Source: Cognatundibacterium rugosum (GTDB lineage: Bacteria; Pseudomonadota; Gammaproteobacteria; Burkholderiales; Burkholderiaceae_D). From it: a stretch of DNA of 64,000 nt. The notes below the pieces were generated by a model that searched no databases, was not told the DNA's origin, and saw only the letters and a list, made by a program, of their open reading frames with translations. The stretch spans positions 124,001-188,000 of the forward strand of contig NZ_JACOGG010000007.1 of the NCBI RefSeq assembly GCF_014284365.1. The letters run 5' to 3'. Below are positions 45,763 through 54,488 of the stretch, piece after piece (position 1 is the stretch's first letter; every line of letters starts with the position of its first letter). The translations under genes and the position numbers were made by a program.

Positions 45763-46044
45763 GGATGCGATCTCCTCTGATCTGGTTGTTTTCTGGCTGA
45801 GCTTGGATGGTGATACAAGACACCGAAAGACCTGGACAGCATACGCAGCCATCAGGCGACAGTGTGTACACCGGGTACACTCTTGCGTCAGCGCCATGTT
45901 TTTACTCTGCACACCAATGTATCTTAAGCGATGCAAAAAATCCAGCGCAACTACATTATTTTTAGAGCAAAAACCTGGATTTCGCATGACGCTGTATGGC
46001 GCGAGTGGTAGCATGGCGGCGTCACAAAATGGAGATACCAGTTT

Positions 46045-47355
46045 ATGAGCGGACCACGATATCCGGGCTTTGACACACTGTCCCTGCATGCAGGTGCCAG
46101 CCCCGATCCAAGCACAGGCGCACGCGCCACCCCGATTTACCTGAGCTCGTCATTCAGTTTTCAAAACGCGGATCACGCTGCAGCCTTATTCAATATGGAA
46201 AAAGCGGGACATGTGTATTCACGCATTTCCAATCCCACGAATGCAGTGCTGGAAGAGCGTATTGCGGCACTGGAAGGTGGCGTAGCCGGTCTGGCGGTTG
46301 CCAGTGGTCAGGCTGCACTGCATCTGGCGATTGCCACCATCGCCGGTGCCGGTTCCCACCTGGTCGCTTCGCGTGCCTTATATGGTGGCTCGCATAATTT
46401 GCTGAGCTACACCATGAAGCGCTTCGGCATAGAAACCACCTTTGTGGACCCACGCGATCCGGATGCATGGGCTGCCGCCATTCGCCCTGAAACCAAGGCC
46501 TTATTTGCTGAAACGTTGGGGAATCCCGGGCTCGATGTCTTGAATATCCCTGTGGTCGCTGAGATCGCACACAGTCATCATTTACCTTTGCTGGTGGATT
46601 CCACCTTCACCACGCCCTATCTGTTAAAACCGCTGGATCACGGCGCTGATCTGGTGTTCCACTCCGCCACCAAATTCCTGTGCGGCCATGGCACTGCGAT
46701 CGGCGGTGTACTGGTGGATGGCGGCAGCTTTGACTGGCAGGCCGCGCATCAGCACACTGGCCGCTTCGCTGAATTATGCGAACCCTATGACGGCTTCCAC
46801 GGCATGGTATTTGCCGAGGAATCCCCGGTAGCTGCGTTTGCCTTACGCGCACGGCGCGAAGGTTTGCGCGATTTCGGCGCCTGCATGAGTCCACATAATG
46901 CCTTCACCATTTTGCAGGGCGTGGAAACGCTGAGCCTGCGCATGGAGAAGCATGTTACCAATACCAGACAGATCGTCGAATTCCTGCTCAGTCATCCGGC
47001 CGTAGACAGCATTTCCTATCCTGAACTTGAAAGCCATCCGGATTACGCGCTGGCTCAGCAATTACTGCCTAAGGGTTGCGGCGCCGTGTTCTCGTTCAAC
47101 CTTAAAGGCGACCGTGCGGCTGGTAAGCGCTTCGTTGAATCGCTACAGGTATTTTCTCACCTGGCCAATGTCGGCGATGCCAAGTCGCTGGTGATCCATC
47201 CTGCCTCTACGACCCATTTCCGGGTTCCCGCAGATCAGCTCGCCGCATCGGGCATCAGCGAAGGTACCATGCGCTTGTCCGTCGGTCTGGAAGATGTCGG
47301 CGATCTCAAAGACGATCTCAACCGCGCCTTAAAAGCCGCACTGAAAGGAGCATGA
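46045..47355 (+). CDS. metY: O-acetylhomoserine sulfhydrylase / Cys-Met metabolism PLP enzyme
   Basis: A 436-residue PLP enzyme of the Cys/Met family. The cofactor lysine is Lys210 in HSATKFLCGHG, VYSRISNPTN binds phosphate, and the opening FDTLSLHAGASPDPSTGARATPIY is typical of MetY. It would make homocysteine from O-acetylhomoserine and sulfide; methionine gamma-lyase or cystathionine synthase activity is possible. The insert and length favour MetY. A hydrolase starts 1 bp after it, then a LysE exporter, so three genes form an operon. No SAM riboswitch is seen upstream. Confidence 0.88.
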   Translation: MSGPRYPGFDTLSLHAGASPDPSTGARATPIYLSSSFSFQNADHAAALFNMEKAGHVYSRISNPTNAVLEERIAALEGGVAGLAVASGQAALHLAIATIAGAGSHLVASRALYGGSHNLLSYTMKRFGIETTFVDPRDPDAWAAAIRPETKALFAETLGNPGLDVLNIPVVAEIAHSHHLPLLVDSTFTTPYLLKPLDHGADLVFHSATKFLCGHGTAIGGVLVDGGSFDWQAAHQHTGRFAELCEPYDGFHGMVFAEESPVAAFALRARREGLRDFGACMSPHNAFTILQGVETLSLRMEKHVTNTRQIVEFLLSHPAVDSISYPELESHPDYALAQQLLPKGCGAVFSFNLKGDRAAGKRFVESLQVFSHLANVGDAKSLVIHPASTTHFRVPADQLAASGISEGTMRLSVGLEDVGDLKDDLNRALKAALKGA

Positions 47356-47356
47356 G

Positions 47357-48172
47357 ATGCAGCTAACCATAGATAACAAGACCGCTTACGCCTATACCGG
47401 CGGCAAAACACTGCGTACCGGGCAGCCAACACTGGTGCTGATCCACGGTGCACAGAATGATCATTCGGTGTGGGCACTGCAAAGCCGTTACCTGGCCAAT
47501 CATGGCTACAACCTGATTGCACTGGATTTACCTGGCCACGGCCTGAGTGCTGGCCCTGCCCTGAGCAGGGTAGAAGACATGGCTGACTGGGTACTCGCTT
47601 TCTTACTACAGGCAGGCATAGAACACGCTCATCTGGCCGGTCACAGTATGGGTTCGCTGATCGCGCTGGAAGCCAGCTATCGCGCACCTGCCGTAGTCAG
47701 CAGCCTGAGTCTGATCGGCACCGCGTATCCGATGAAGGTATCGGACGCTTTACTGAATGCGGCACGCGACGAGGAACAAAGCGCAATCGACATGGTGAAT
47801 ATCTGGTCGCACTCTGGCCCGGTCGCCCGTGCGTCCTGTCCGGCTCCGGGCATGTCGCTGCATGGCATGAGCCGTCGCCTGATGCAGCGAATCGCAACAC
47901 GCAATCCGGCGGAAAAAGTATTTCATATCGACTTCAGTGCCTGCAATGCCTATGCCAATGGTGAAGCGGCGGCCGCCGCAGTGCGCTGTCCGGCGCTGTT
48001 TGTATTAGGCCAGCAGGATATGATGACGCCCGCCAAAGCAGGTAAAGCACTGAGCGCCGTAATTCCGCACAGTCAGGTACGCGTGATCGCCAACAGTGGT
48101 CATTCGCTGATGAGCGAGCAAGGTGATGCGGTGTTAACGGCTATGCAAGCATTTTTGCAGGGCCAGCGATGA
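47357..48172 (+). CDS. Alpha/beta hydrolase
   Basis: A 271-residue serine hydrolase. The oxyanion segment is VLIHGAQNDHSVW, the nucleophile Ser97 is in AGHSMGSL, and the acid and His are in LFVLGQQDMMTPA and NSGHSLMSEQ. No signal peptide is present. It is 1 bp after metY and overlaps lysE by 4 bp, with AAAGGAG as ribosome binding site. A role in acyl-ester or thioester cleavage linked to O-acetylhomoserine is imaginable, but unsupported. Confidence 0.87.
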   Translation: MQLTIDNKTAYAYTGGKTLRTGQPTLVLIHGAQNDHSVWALQSRYLANHGYNLIALDLPGHGLSAGPALSRVEDMADWVLAFLLQAGIEHAHLAGHSMGSLIALEASYRAPAVVSSLSLIGTAYPMKVSDALLNAARDEEQSAIDMVNIWSHSGPVARASCPAPGMSLHGMSRRLMQRIATRNPAEKVFHIDFSACNAYANGEAAAAAVRCPALFVLGQQDMMTPAKAGKALSAVIPHSQVRVIANSGHSLMSEQGDAVLTAMQAFLQGQR

Positions 48173-48786
48173 ACTTGGAAAATCTGGTTTTATTTACCGC
48201 AACCGAGGCAGCGATGTCGCTGTCGCCGGGACCTGCGGTAATGATGGTGGTCGCTTATGGCATCGCACGTGGCTGGCGCACGTCCTTGTTTGTCACTTTG
48301 GGCATCCTGAGTGGCAATGCGATTTATTTTTTACTCTCTGCCACGGGCCTCAGCGGCGTGCTGCTGGCGTCGCCACAGCTGTTTATGGGTATCAAGTATC
48401 TGGGAGCGGCGTATCTGGTGTACCTGGGTCTGTCTGCGATCACGGGCAGACCTTCACCAATCACGCTGTCGCAGTTATCCGGCAATACGCTGAGCCCTCG
48501 CCGGATTTATCTCAACGCACTGATGCTGCAATTGACGAATCCGAAAACGATGCTGACCTTTGTCGCCATCCTGCCGCAATTCATTGATCTGCAACAGCCG
48601 GTTGGCTGGCAAATGCTGATGCTGGCAGTCTGCTCCATGATCCCGGAGTTTTTCATCTTGCTGGCCTATGGCATGCTGGCGTCCAAAGCCAGTCATTTAG
48701 CGACGCAAGAGCGCTATGCGCTGATCACCGAACGCATCGCAGGTGTGTTAGTGTTGCTGGCAGGTGTCATGATCGCGATTGTCTGA
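48169..48786 (+). CDS. LysE/RhtB family amino-acid exporter
   Basis: A 205-residue inner-membrane protein with about six helices. The LysE-family opening reads FTATEAAMSLSPGPAVMMVVAYGIARGW, and the TM3-4 segment has GIKYLGAAYLVYLGL. NPKTMLTFVAILPQFID is also typical. It exports small amino acids or homoserine-like compounds. Its ATG overlaps the hydrolase stop (ATGA), so the two are coupled. Export of homoserine or methionine derivatives with metY is a reasonable inference. Confidence 0.9.
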   Translation: MNLENLVLFTATEAAMSLSPGPAVMMVVAYGIARGWRTSLFVTLGILSGNAIYFLLSATGLSGVLLASPQLFMGIKYLGAAYLVYLGLSAITGRPSPITLSQLSGNTLSPRRIYLNALMLQLTNPKTMLTFVAILPQFIDLQQPVGWQMLMLAVCSMIPEFFILLAYGMLASKASHLATQERYALITERIAGVLVLLAGVMIAIV

Positions 48787-48804
48787 TATGGCGCCGAGCT
48801 GTCA

Positions 48805-48840
48805 GCGCTTTGCATCGCAGACGATGCAGATGCAAAGCGC
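48805..48840. repeat. 12-bp perfect hairpin between lysE and the sulfotransferase gene
   Basis: GCGCTTTGCATC (48805-48816) and GATGCAAAGCGC (48829-48840) have a 12-nt loop that holds another GATGCA. It serves both converging genes but has no T-run. Confidence 0.7.
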
Positions 48841-48848
48841 AACTTGTG

Positions 48849-49913
48849 TCAGGCAGAGTTTTTTGTAGCCAGCTGCGCCAGATAGTCAGCACGGAAACGA
48901 CGCAGTATAAAGTCCTTGAAGTTTACTTCCTTGAGTTGTGCCCAGGCTTGAAGGCGTTTGATGCGCGAGGCCTCTCTCGCTTCGGCGATCTGCGCCGGAT
49001 CCAGCGCACAACTGGCCTCGGTCATTCTCTCATAGCCGTATTGCTGCATCCATTCAGCGCAGATACTCTCAATCGCCTCGATTTCAGCAAGGGATAGTTG
49101 CTGCTTAAATTTATCTTTGTTGGCCATGAGCGGCGGAAAGCAATTACTTTCCCACAGCGCTGATAATTGCGAAATCTGTTGCGCTTCGGCTGAATGCGTG
49201 ACATCCAGCATTGCAGGCAAAAACGAAATACCAAAGAAGCTACAGATGCGCCGCAATACCGCCTCCTGATTTGCCAGAAAATCTTCGTAGCGTATGCTCA
49301 ACACCCGATCCGGCCAGCGCTGCTGCACTTGCTGCGCCATTTCATGCGCTTCACGCCAGGCTAATGCATTCAGACGCGCATCGTAGTCGTGAATAATGGC
49401 ACGGTTCATCGAAGCGACCTGCGCACGCGGATCACGGATCACATTCAGAAACAGCATATCGGGAAACAAGTCCATCAGCTCGTCCGCATAGCGCACACTG
49501 TCCAACGATTTGTCCATGACGATACTGGCCTGATGCCGTTCGCCCGTGCGCAGCAACAATTCCCATAAGATGCGGTGCACACTACGTTTCTGATCGCGCA
49601 AGGCCTCGAAAATCTCGACCGGATCAAACACCAGCTCCTTCCATTTGACCATACTGGCGGCCTGCAGGCCAATCACATCGACCACCAACCGGAAATAGTT
49701 TTCATCCTGCGACAAATCGCCATAACCCGGCAGCAGCGGCATGAAATCGATAATGTGTAGTGGATATGGAGAATAGAATGCAGGATTCTGATTCAGACGC
49801 AGACGCAGTGCATGACTGCCGCAGCGACGCAGCGGTATCATCAGTACCGGGCGTGGCCGGCCTGATGGCTGTGTGGTGTTTGTATGCTCCGGCCTAAGTT
49901 CTGGTGCTTGCAT
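48849..49913 (-). CDS. PAPS-dependent sulfotransferase family protein
   Basis: A 354-residue cytosolic protein of the bacterial sulfotransferase fold. The 5'-phosphosulfate loop reads PLRRCGSHALRLRL (residues 27-40), and the 3'-phosphate motif is NVIRDPRAQVASMNRA. The acceptor region is variable and gives no clue. The ATG at 49913 has GAGG at good spacing; a GTG 15 codons earlier is less likely. It follows a DHH phosphoesterase and an APS kinase on the same strand, which could supply PAPS and remove PAP. Target molecule unknown; a surface glycan or lipid is possible. Confidence 0.85.
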   Translation of the reverse strand: MQAPELRPEHTNTTQPSGRPRPVLMIPLRRCGSHALRLRLNQNPAFYSPYPLHIIDFMPLLPGYGDLSQDENYFRLVVDVIGLQAASMVKWKELVFDPVEIFEALRDQKRSVHRILWELLLRTGERHQASIVMDKSLDSVRYADELMDLFPDMLFLNVIRDPRAQVASMNRAIIHDYDARLNALAWREAHEMAQQVQQRWPDRVLSIRYEDFLANQEAVLRRICSFFGISFLPAMLDVTHSAEAQQISQLSALWESNCFPPLMANKDKFKQQLSLAEIEAIESICAEWMQQYGYERMTEASCALDPAQIAEAREASRIKRLQAWAQLKEVNFKDFILRRFRADYLAQLATKNSA

Positions 49914-49990
49914 GGTCTGCCTCGTCTTCGTTCCGTTTCCATCACGACCGGCAGACACCCCTCCGAAGTGCGGAGCACATGAAATGCACT

Positions 49991-50995
49991 TCAGAACTGT
50001 TGACCTGCTTGGGCCGACTCAAAAAAATCAAAAAACCGCTGATAAAACACGTCCTGCTGATCTGCCTCCAACACATTGATCCCGGCTGCAACCCTGCGTC
50101 CGCCACCACTGGCAAACTGACTACACAGGCGGTCAGCTGGCAGCGCTTCCGGATGCGCCGATCGCACACTGACCACGAAACCACCCTGCTGCCGGGGTGT
50201 CAACACTGCAAACGAATACTCTCTGCGCTCCTCCAGCAAGCGGTTCGCCAGCAAGCCGGACAAGCGTCTGGCCCAAGGTACATTTGGCAGCAAATAAATT
50301 TCACTTAAACCACGACTGGCGACCGGTTGCAACTCACTCAAAAAAATCGTCTCTTCAGCAAACGCATATTGCAAAGCCAGAAAATGGCTGGAGTTCTGAA
50401 TAAAATCAAAGGGATTGACATATTTATGCACTTCGCGATACAGCATTTGCGGGTGCACATGCAGATCCTCTGTAGTATCGCCGTAAGCGTTGTAATTCAG
50501 CAGTCGCCCTAACTCCATCAATGCCGCACGGTCTTCGCGACTCAGGCCATGCTGCATCGCAAGACCATTCGCCGTGTCGAGCAAGTTGTCACCAAATGCT
50601 GCAACAATGGCCCACATCACGTAACGGCCGTCCAGATATTCATTGACCAGTAAGCTGGTACAGACATCACGCGCATCATTCCAATACAGTTGCAAATTCG
50701 GATGCGCGAAGCGCTGGTTAGCCGCATGATGGTCGAAATACTCAACTTCTGCGCCAGCCATCAAATGCTTCCTGAGCGACTCCACATTCGTGTCTAAAGA
50801 AATATCGAGTACGGTAATCCTGTCACCGGCCTTGGCATCGATACGGTTCAGCAAAGCCACATCGCGCTTTACCCCGGTAATCTCGGTCGCCTCACGCGGA
50901 AAGGCCAGCCTGAGCTGATGCAAGGCACAAATCCCATCGGCGTCACCATTAAACACATCAAAACATGTCACATTGTGCGGGATTACTGTACTCAT
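49991..50995 (-). CDS. DHH family phosphoesterase
   Basis: A 334-residue phosphoesterase. Metal motifs are NGDADG (Asp18, Asp20) and DHH (Asp88-His89-His90, in VEYFDHHAA), with DISLD between. A C-terminal DHHA1-like segment (ASGGGRRVAAG) is present. The family includes NrnA-type enzymes that cut pAp and short oligonucleotides. The gene starts 4 bp after the cysC stop, with AGGTGA as ribosome binding site, and precedes a sulfotransferase. Hydrolysis of PAP, the inhibitory by-product of sulfation, is a good hypothesis but not proven. Confidence 0.85.
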   Translation of the reverse strand: MSTVIPHNVTCFDVFNGDADGICALHQLRLAFPREATEITGVKRDVALLNRIDAKAGDRITVLDISLDTNVESLRKHLMAGAEVEYFDHHAANQRFAHPNLQLYWNDARDVCTSLLVNEYLDGRYVMWAIVAAFGDNLLDTANGLAMQHGLSREDRAALMELGRLLNYNAYGDTTEDLHVHPQMLYREVHKYVNPFDFIQNSSHFLALQYAFAEETIFLSELQPVASRGLSEIYLLPNVPWARRLSGLLANRLLEERREYSFAVLTPRQQGGFVVSVRSAHPEALPADRLCSQFASGGGRRVAAGINVLEADQQDVFYQRFFDFFESAQAGQQF

Positions 50996-50999
50996 CAGT

Positions 51000-51689
51000 T
51001 CACCTCATCAAACATCGCTCCGCCAGAAACGCCAGTAGCTGGTCTGCGGCCGTCTGCGTCGTTGTTAACTCGGTATCTATCGTGAAATCAGGGCTTTGCG
51101 GCTCTTCATAAGGAGCACTGATGCCTGTGAACTGCGGAATCTCGCCTCTTCTGGCTTTCGCATACAAGCCCTTGGGATCCCGTTGCTCACAGGTTTTACC
51201 TGATGCCTTGACGTATACCTCAACAAAATTGTCATGACCGATAATGTCGGCTGCCATCGCACGGTCTGCACATAAAGGCGAAATGAACGCAGTGATCACG
51301 ATCATGCCAGCTTCATTAAACAGATGCGCGACTTCCGCTGCACGGCGTAAATTTTCACGCCGGTCGGCGACAGAAAAGCCTAAATCACTATTGAGGTGAT
51401 GCCGCAGGTTATCTCCATCCAGCACATAACACAGCTGGCCACGGTCCAGCAGTTGTTTTTCCAGTGCGTATGCAAGCGTGGATTTGCCAGCGGCGCTGAG
51501 TCCAGTCATCCACAAACAGAGCGGTCGCTGCCCCAGCACCCTCTCCCTTACTGTAGCTGAGACATGACCGGAATGCCAGACTACATGCTGTGCGCGAGGC
51601 TGACTGTCAGGCAAAAAACGTCCAAGTGTCTCTTTCCTGTCGATGGCAGGTGGCGGTGCCGCTGCGACGGTTTGCACAAAAATTGGCAT
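51000..51689 (-). CDS. cysC: Adenylylsulfate (APS) kinase
   Basis: A 229-residue kinase making PAPS from APS and ATP. Walker A is GLSAAGKST (63-71), and the APS-binding segment is YVLDGDNLRHHLNSDLGF with the following RRENLRRAAEV. The first 30 or so residues before QHVVWHS exceed E. coli CysC (201 residues) and are not conserved. AGGAGG precedes the ATG. It heads the cysC-DHH-sulfotransferase cassette. No sulfate adenylyltransferase (cysDN) lies in this window, so APS must come from elsewhere. Confidence 0.93.
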   Translation of the reverse strand: MPIFVQTVAAAPPPAIDRKETLGRFLPDSQPRAQHVVWHSGHVSATVRERVLGQRPLCLWMTGLSAAGKSTLAYALEKQLLDRGQLCYVLDGDNLRHHLNSDLGFSVADRRENLRRAAEVAHLFNEAGMIVITAFISPLCADRAMAADIIGHDNFVEVYVKASGKTCEQRDPKGLYAKARRGEIPQFTGISAPYEEPQSPDFTIDTELTTTQTAADQLLAFLAERCLMR

Positions 51690-51763
51690 ATGCCCTCCTG
51701 TTACTCAGAAAGAAAACACCTTAGCTCTTGAGTGCGCTCGCGACTAATGAGGATATCCGCAAC

Positions 51764-53533
51764 TCAGAACTCTTCCCACTCCTGTTCGGTGGCCGCTTTT
51801 GCCTGACGTACAGGCTGGGCCTGCGCCGCACCACCGATACGCTTGATTTGCTTGAGCGATGGAGCTGACTGCGCATGCGGCGCAGCTTTTTTTACCAGCG
51901 GTAAAACTTTGGCGGACTTCGTCGCTGCAGCCGGACTGTTCAGGCTGGGTGAAGCGCTTTGAGTTGAAGACAGAATGAAAGTACTGACCAGATCACTCAG
52001 ACTATCCGACTGATTTTGTAAAGATGCAGCCGCAGCCGCCGCTTCTTCAACCAAAGCAGCGTTCTGCTGGGTCACATCATCCATTTGCACAATGGCCTCG
52101 TTGATCTGTTCGATACCGGCAGTCTGTTCCTGAGTGGCCACCATGATTTCATTCATGATCGTGGTCACACTTTGTATGCTGCCGACGATCTCCTCCATGG
52201 TCGCCCCTGCCTGATCGACCAGTTTGGCACCGATCTCTACCTTGCTAACTGAGTCGTCGATGAGTTTTTTGATCTCGCGCGCAGCCTCGGCAGAGCGCTG
52301 AGCCAGATTGCGCACTTCCGTCGCCACCACAGCAAACCCACGCCCCTGCTCACCTGCCCGCGCAGCCTCAACAGCGGCATTGAGAGCAAGAATATTGGTC
52401 TGGAACGCGATACCGTCAATGACGCCGATAATATCGACAATCTTGCGTGACGAATCATTGATCGAACCCATGGTCTGAACTACTTCACCAACCACAGTAC
52501 CACCTTTGACCGCGATATCAGATGCAGACATCGCGAGCTGATTGGCCTGCCTTGCACTGTCGGCATTTTGCTTCACTGTTGAAGTCAGTTCTTCCATGGA
52601 GGACGCGGTTTCTTCCAGCGAGCCCGCCTGCTGTTCTGAACGTGAAGATAAATCCATATTGCCAGATGCGATCTGGCGGGATGCGGTTGCAATGGTTTCA
52701 GTACCGGTTCTGACCATGCCCACAATATCAGCCAGGCCATCGCGCATATCACGCATGGCATGCATCAGACTGTGGCCATCCCCCTTGTCGACCCGAATCT
52801 CCATGCCGAGGTCACCCGAAGCGATTTTGTCTGCGATCTGCACCAGATAACGTGGCTCACCACCGAGTTGCGCCAGCAGGCTGCGTACGATTAACCATGC
52901 AGCAACTGCGCCTACCAGTAAGGCCAGACAACCCAGCGTAATCAAGGTACTGCGGGCCTGTTTATAGTCGGCCTCCGCTTTGACAACCGCTACCTGATTC
53001 TGCTTTTCCTGCTCGTTCATCAGGTCATTAATCATGTCCCACCATTTGCGCTGCACCGGACGATATTCATAACGCAAAATACGATAGGCTTCTTCAGTCT
53101 GCTTTTGTAAAGCCAAACCCGCCGCTTTTTCAATAAATGGCAGTGACAATTTGGATTGCTCTGCGATCTTATCCAGATTTGCCAGGTCTGCAGGTGAGGA
53201 TTCAGGATCCGTCTTCAGCAACTGAACCAGCTTGGCCTGTGCATCAGCATATTTTTTATTTTGCGCCGCAATGCGGTCTACCTCTATCTGTATTTCTTTT
53301 TGCTCGGTCAGCAAAATCAGATTGCGTAGCGCCAGTGCGCGCTCGGTAACGGTCAGATACATGGTCTGGGCAGTACGGATTTCTTCGTCGTTGAATTGCA
53401 CGATTTGTTCCATACGCTTATGCATTTGCTGCATATTGATGATCGCCATGATCAGGATCGCAAACATAAACACAAGAACCAGGCTGAAACCACTGATAAG
53501 TCTGGTTGAGACTTTGGTATTTTGTATATTCAT
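51764..53533 (-). CDS. Methyl-accepting chemotaxis protein with C-terminal CheR/CheB tether
   Basis: A 589-residue transmembrane chemoreceptor. TM1 is at about 12-34, then a four-helix-bundle sensor, TM2 ([17 protein letters not shown]) near 200 and a HAMP domain. The signalling hairpin [30 protein letters not shown] follows. The C-terminal tail of about 70 Ala/Lys-rich residues ends in EWEEF (585-589), the xWxxF pentapeptide that docks CheR and CheB. The ATG at 53533 has GGAGAAAAAA before it; longer readings are not supported. No che genes are nearby. Ligand unknown. Confidence 0.94.
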   Translation of the reverse strand: MNIQNTKVSTRLISGFSLVLVFMFAILIMAIINMQQMHKRMEQIVQFNDEEIRTAQTMYLTVTERALALRNLILLTEQKEIQIEVDRIAAQNKKYADAQAKLVQLLKTDPESSPADLANLDKIAEQSKLSLPFIEKAAGLALQKQTEEAYRILRYEYRPVQRKWWDMINDLMNEQEKQNQVAVVKAEADYKQARSTLITLGCLALLVGAVAAWLIVRSLLAQLGGEPRYLVQIADKIASGDLGMEIRVDKGDGHSLMHAMRDMRDGLADIVGMVRTGTETIATASRQIASGNMDLSSRSEQQAGSLEETASSMEELTSTVKQNADSARQANQLAMSASDIAVKGGTVVGEVVQTMGSINDSSRKIVDIIGVIDGIAFQTNILALNAAVEAARAGEQGRGFAVVATEVRNLAQRSAEAAREIKKLIDDSVSKVEIGAKLVDQAGATMEEIVGSIQSVTTIMNEIMVATQEQTAGIEQINEAIVQMDDVTQQNAALVEEAAAAAASLQNQSDSLSDLVSTFILSSTQSASPSLNSPAAATKSAKVLPLVKKAAPHAQSAPSLKQIKRIGGAAQAQPVRQAKAATEQEWEEF

Positions 53534-53831
53534 TTTTTTCTCCGCACGCGCATCAGTTCCACACCGCCACAAATCAAAATCAACACACAAAATACCTGCT
53601 ATCGCAAATACCCGGCTTTCCCAGACAAACAAAGCGAACCCGCACTGCTGTCATATGAAAAATATCTCCAGGTATTTCTGGCATTCCATGACCAAAAGAC
53701 CAAATGCAAAAAAATGTTACATAGATCTTACTTTAGCGCATATATTTCGAAAGTCACTATTTATTATTAACTTATCTATAGACGGAAAAATCATATGCTA
53801 CGTCGATATATAGCGATGAAAAACTGAGCCG

Positions 53832-53843
53832 TTGACATGTCAA
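53832..53843. promoter_or_regulatory. Perfect 12-bp palindrome TTGACATGTCAA
   Basis: A self-complementary 12-mer lies 299 bp upstream of the chemoreceptor start and 20 bp beyond the terminator of the GNAT gene. It may be an operator; no regulator can be named. Confidence 0.3.
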
Positions 53844-53862
53844 AAACCAGAGAAATAACCAT

Positions 53863-53889
53863 AAAAAAAGCCAGCACTGAGGCTGGCTG
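53863..53889 (-). terminator. Intrinsic terminator closing the acyl-CoA catabolic cluster
   Basis: On the reverse strand AGCCAGC and GCTGGCT flank a 6-nt loop and are followed by a run of seven T residues, about 30 bp after the GNAT stop. Confidence 0.85.
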
Positions 53890-53919
53890 GCGCTGCAATA
53901 GCAGTATGAGCAAGAACAA

Positions 53920-54345
53920 TTACAAAGTATGTTTCATCGCGACATGCTGGATACCGGCTTCTTCAAAACTGTCTCCCTCACGCACAAAACCTTCGCGCAG
54001 ATAAAAACGCTCTGCTGTATGTTGTGCATTCAGACGGACTTCGGCATCACCACGGCGTCTGGCCTGACTCATGAGTTCACGCAAAATTTCTGCACCGACA
54101 CCCAGATTACGTGCTGATGCCAGCACCGCCATGCGACCGATATGACCATCGGGCAGCAAACGTCCGGTACCGATCGCCTGTTGTTGTTCATTGTAAGCAA
54201 CCGCGTGCAGGCATTGCGCATCCATCACATCCCATTCCAATTCCGCCGGGATATTTTGCTCGACAACAAATACCTGATAACGAACCGCCTGCGCATCTTT
54301 CTGCAAGCTACTCCAATCTCCTAATACGACTCTGACTGTACTCAT
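53920..54345 (-). CDS. GNAT family N-acetyltransferase
   Basis: A 141-residue acetyltransferase. The N-terminal substrate segment is VRYQVFVVEQNIPAELEWDVMD. The acetyl-CoA loop is RMAVLASARNLGVGAEILREL, and LNAQHTAERFYLREGFV is the C-terminal core. This resembles ElaA/YitI-type GNATs. The ATG at 54345 is chosen because the 47 extra residues of the open frame do not look coding. It is the last gene of the leftward cluster headed by the thiolase. Substrate unknown. Confidence 0.87.
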   Translation of the reverse strand: MSTVRVVLGDWSSLQKDAQAVRYQVFVVEQNIPAELEWDVMDAQCLHAVAYNEQQQAIGTGRLLPDGHIGRMAVLASARNLGVGAEILRELMSQARRRGDAEVRLNAQHTAERFYLREGFVREGDSFEEAGIQHVAMKHTL

Positions 54346-54488
54346 GGGTGACTTCTCAGTATGGTAGGGATAGATAAAACCAGTGCCCTCTGCATGGCAA
54401 TACGACAGGCAGAGCGGGCCATCCCGGGTGGAAAAAACAAACAATATACGCCCGCAGCGATAGTGCTTGCAAGCCCTGTCAGGCAAAG

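Larger units (their letters stand above)
53534..53919. other. 386-bp intergenic region upstream of the chemoreceptor gene
   Basis: It is AT-rich and holds the chemoreceptor promoter region and the GNAT terminator (53863). It also holds the palindrome TTGACATGTCAA (53832) and AAATGCAAAAAAAT (53702-53715), which also occurs upstream of the other chemoreceptor (22561-22574). No clear sigma-28 promoter and no gene seen. Confidence 0.5.

Noticed and set aside
45763-46044. Possible SAM riboswitch before metY
   Set aside because: No SAM-I or SAM-II type conserved core or terminator hairpin could be found by eye.
45763-46089. Long upstream extension of the CBS-domain frame
   Set aside because: It overlaps the metY start and has no coding pattern; ATG 45762 has a strong ribosome binding site.
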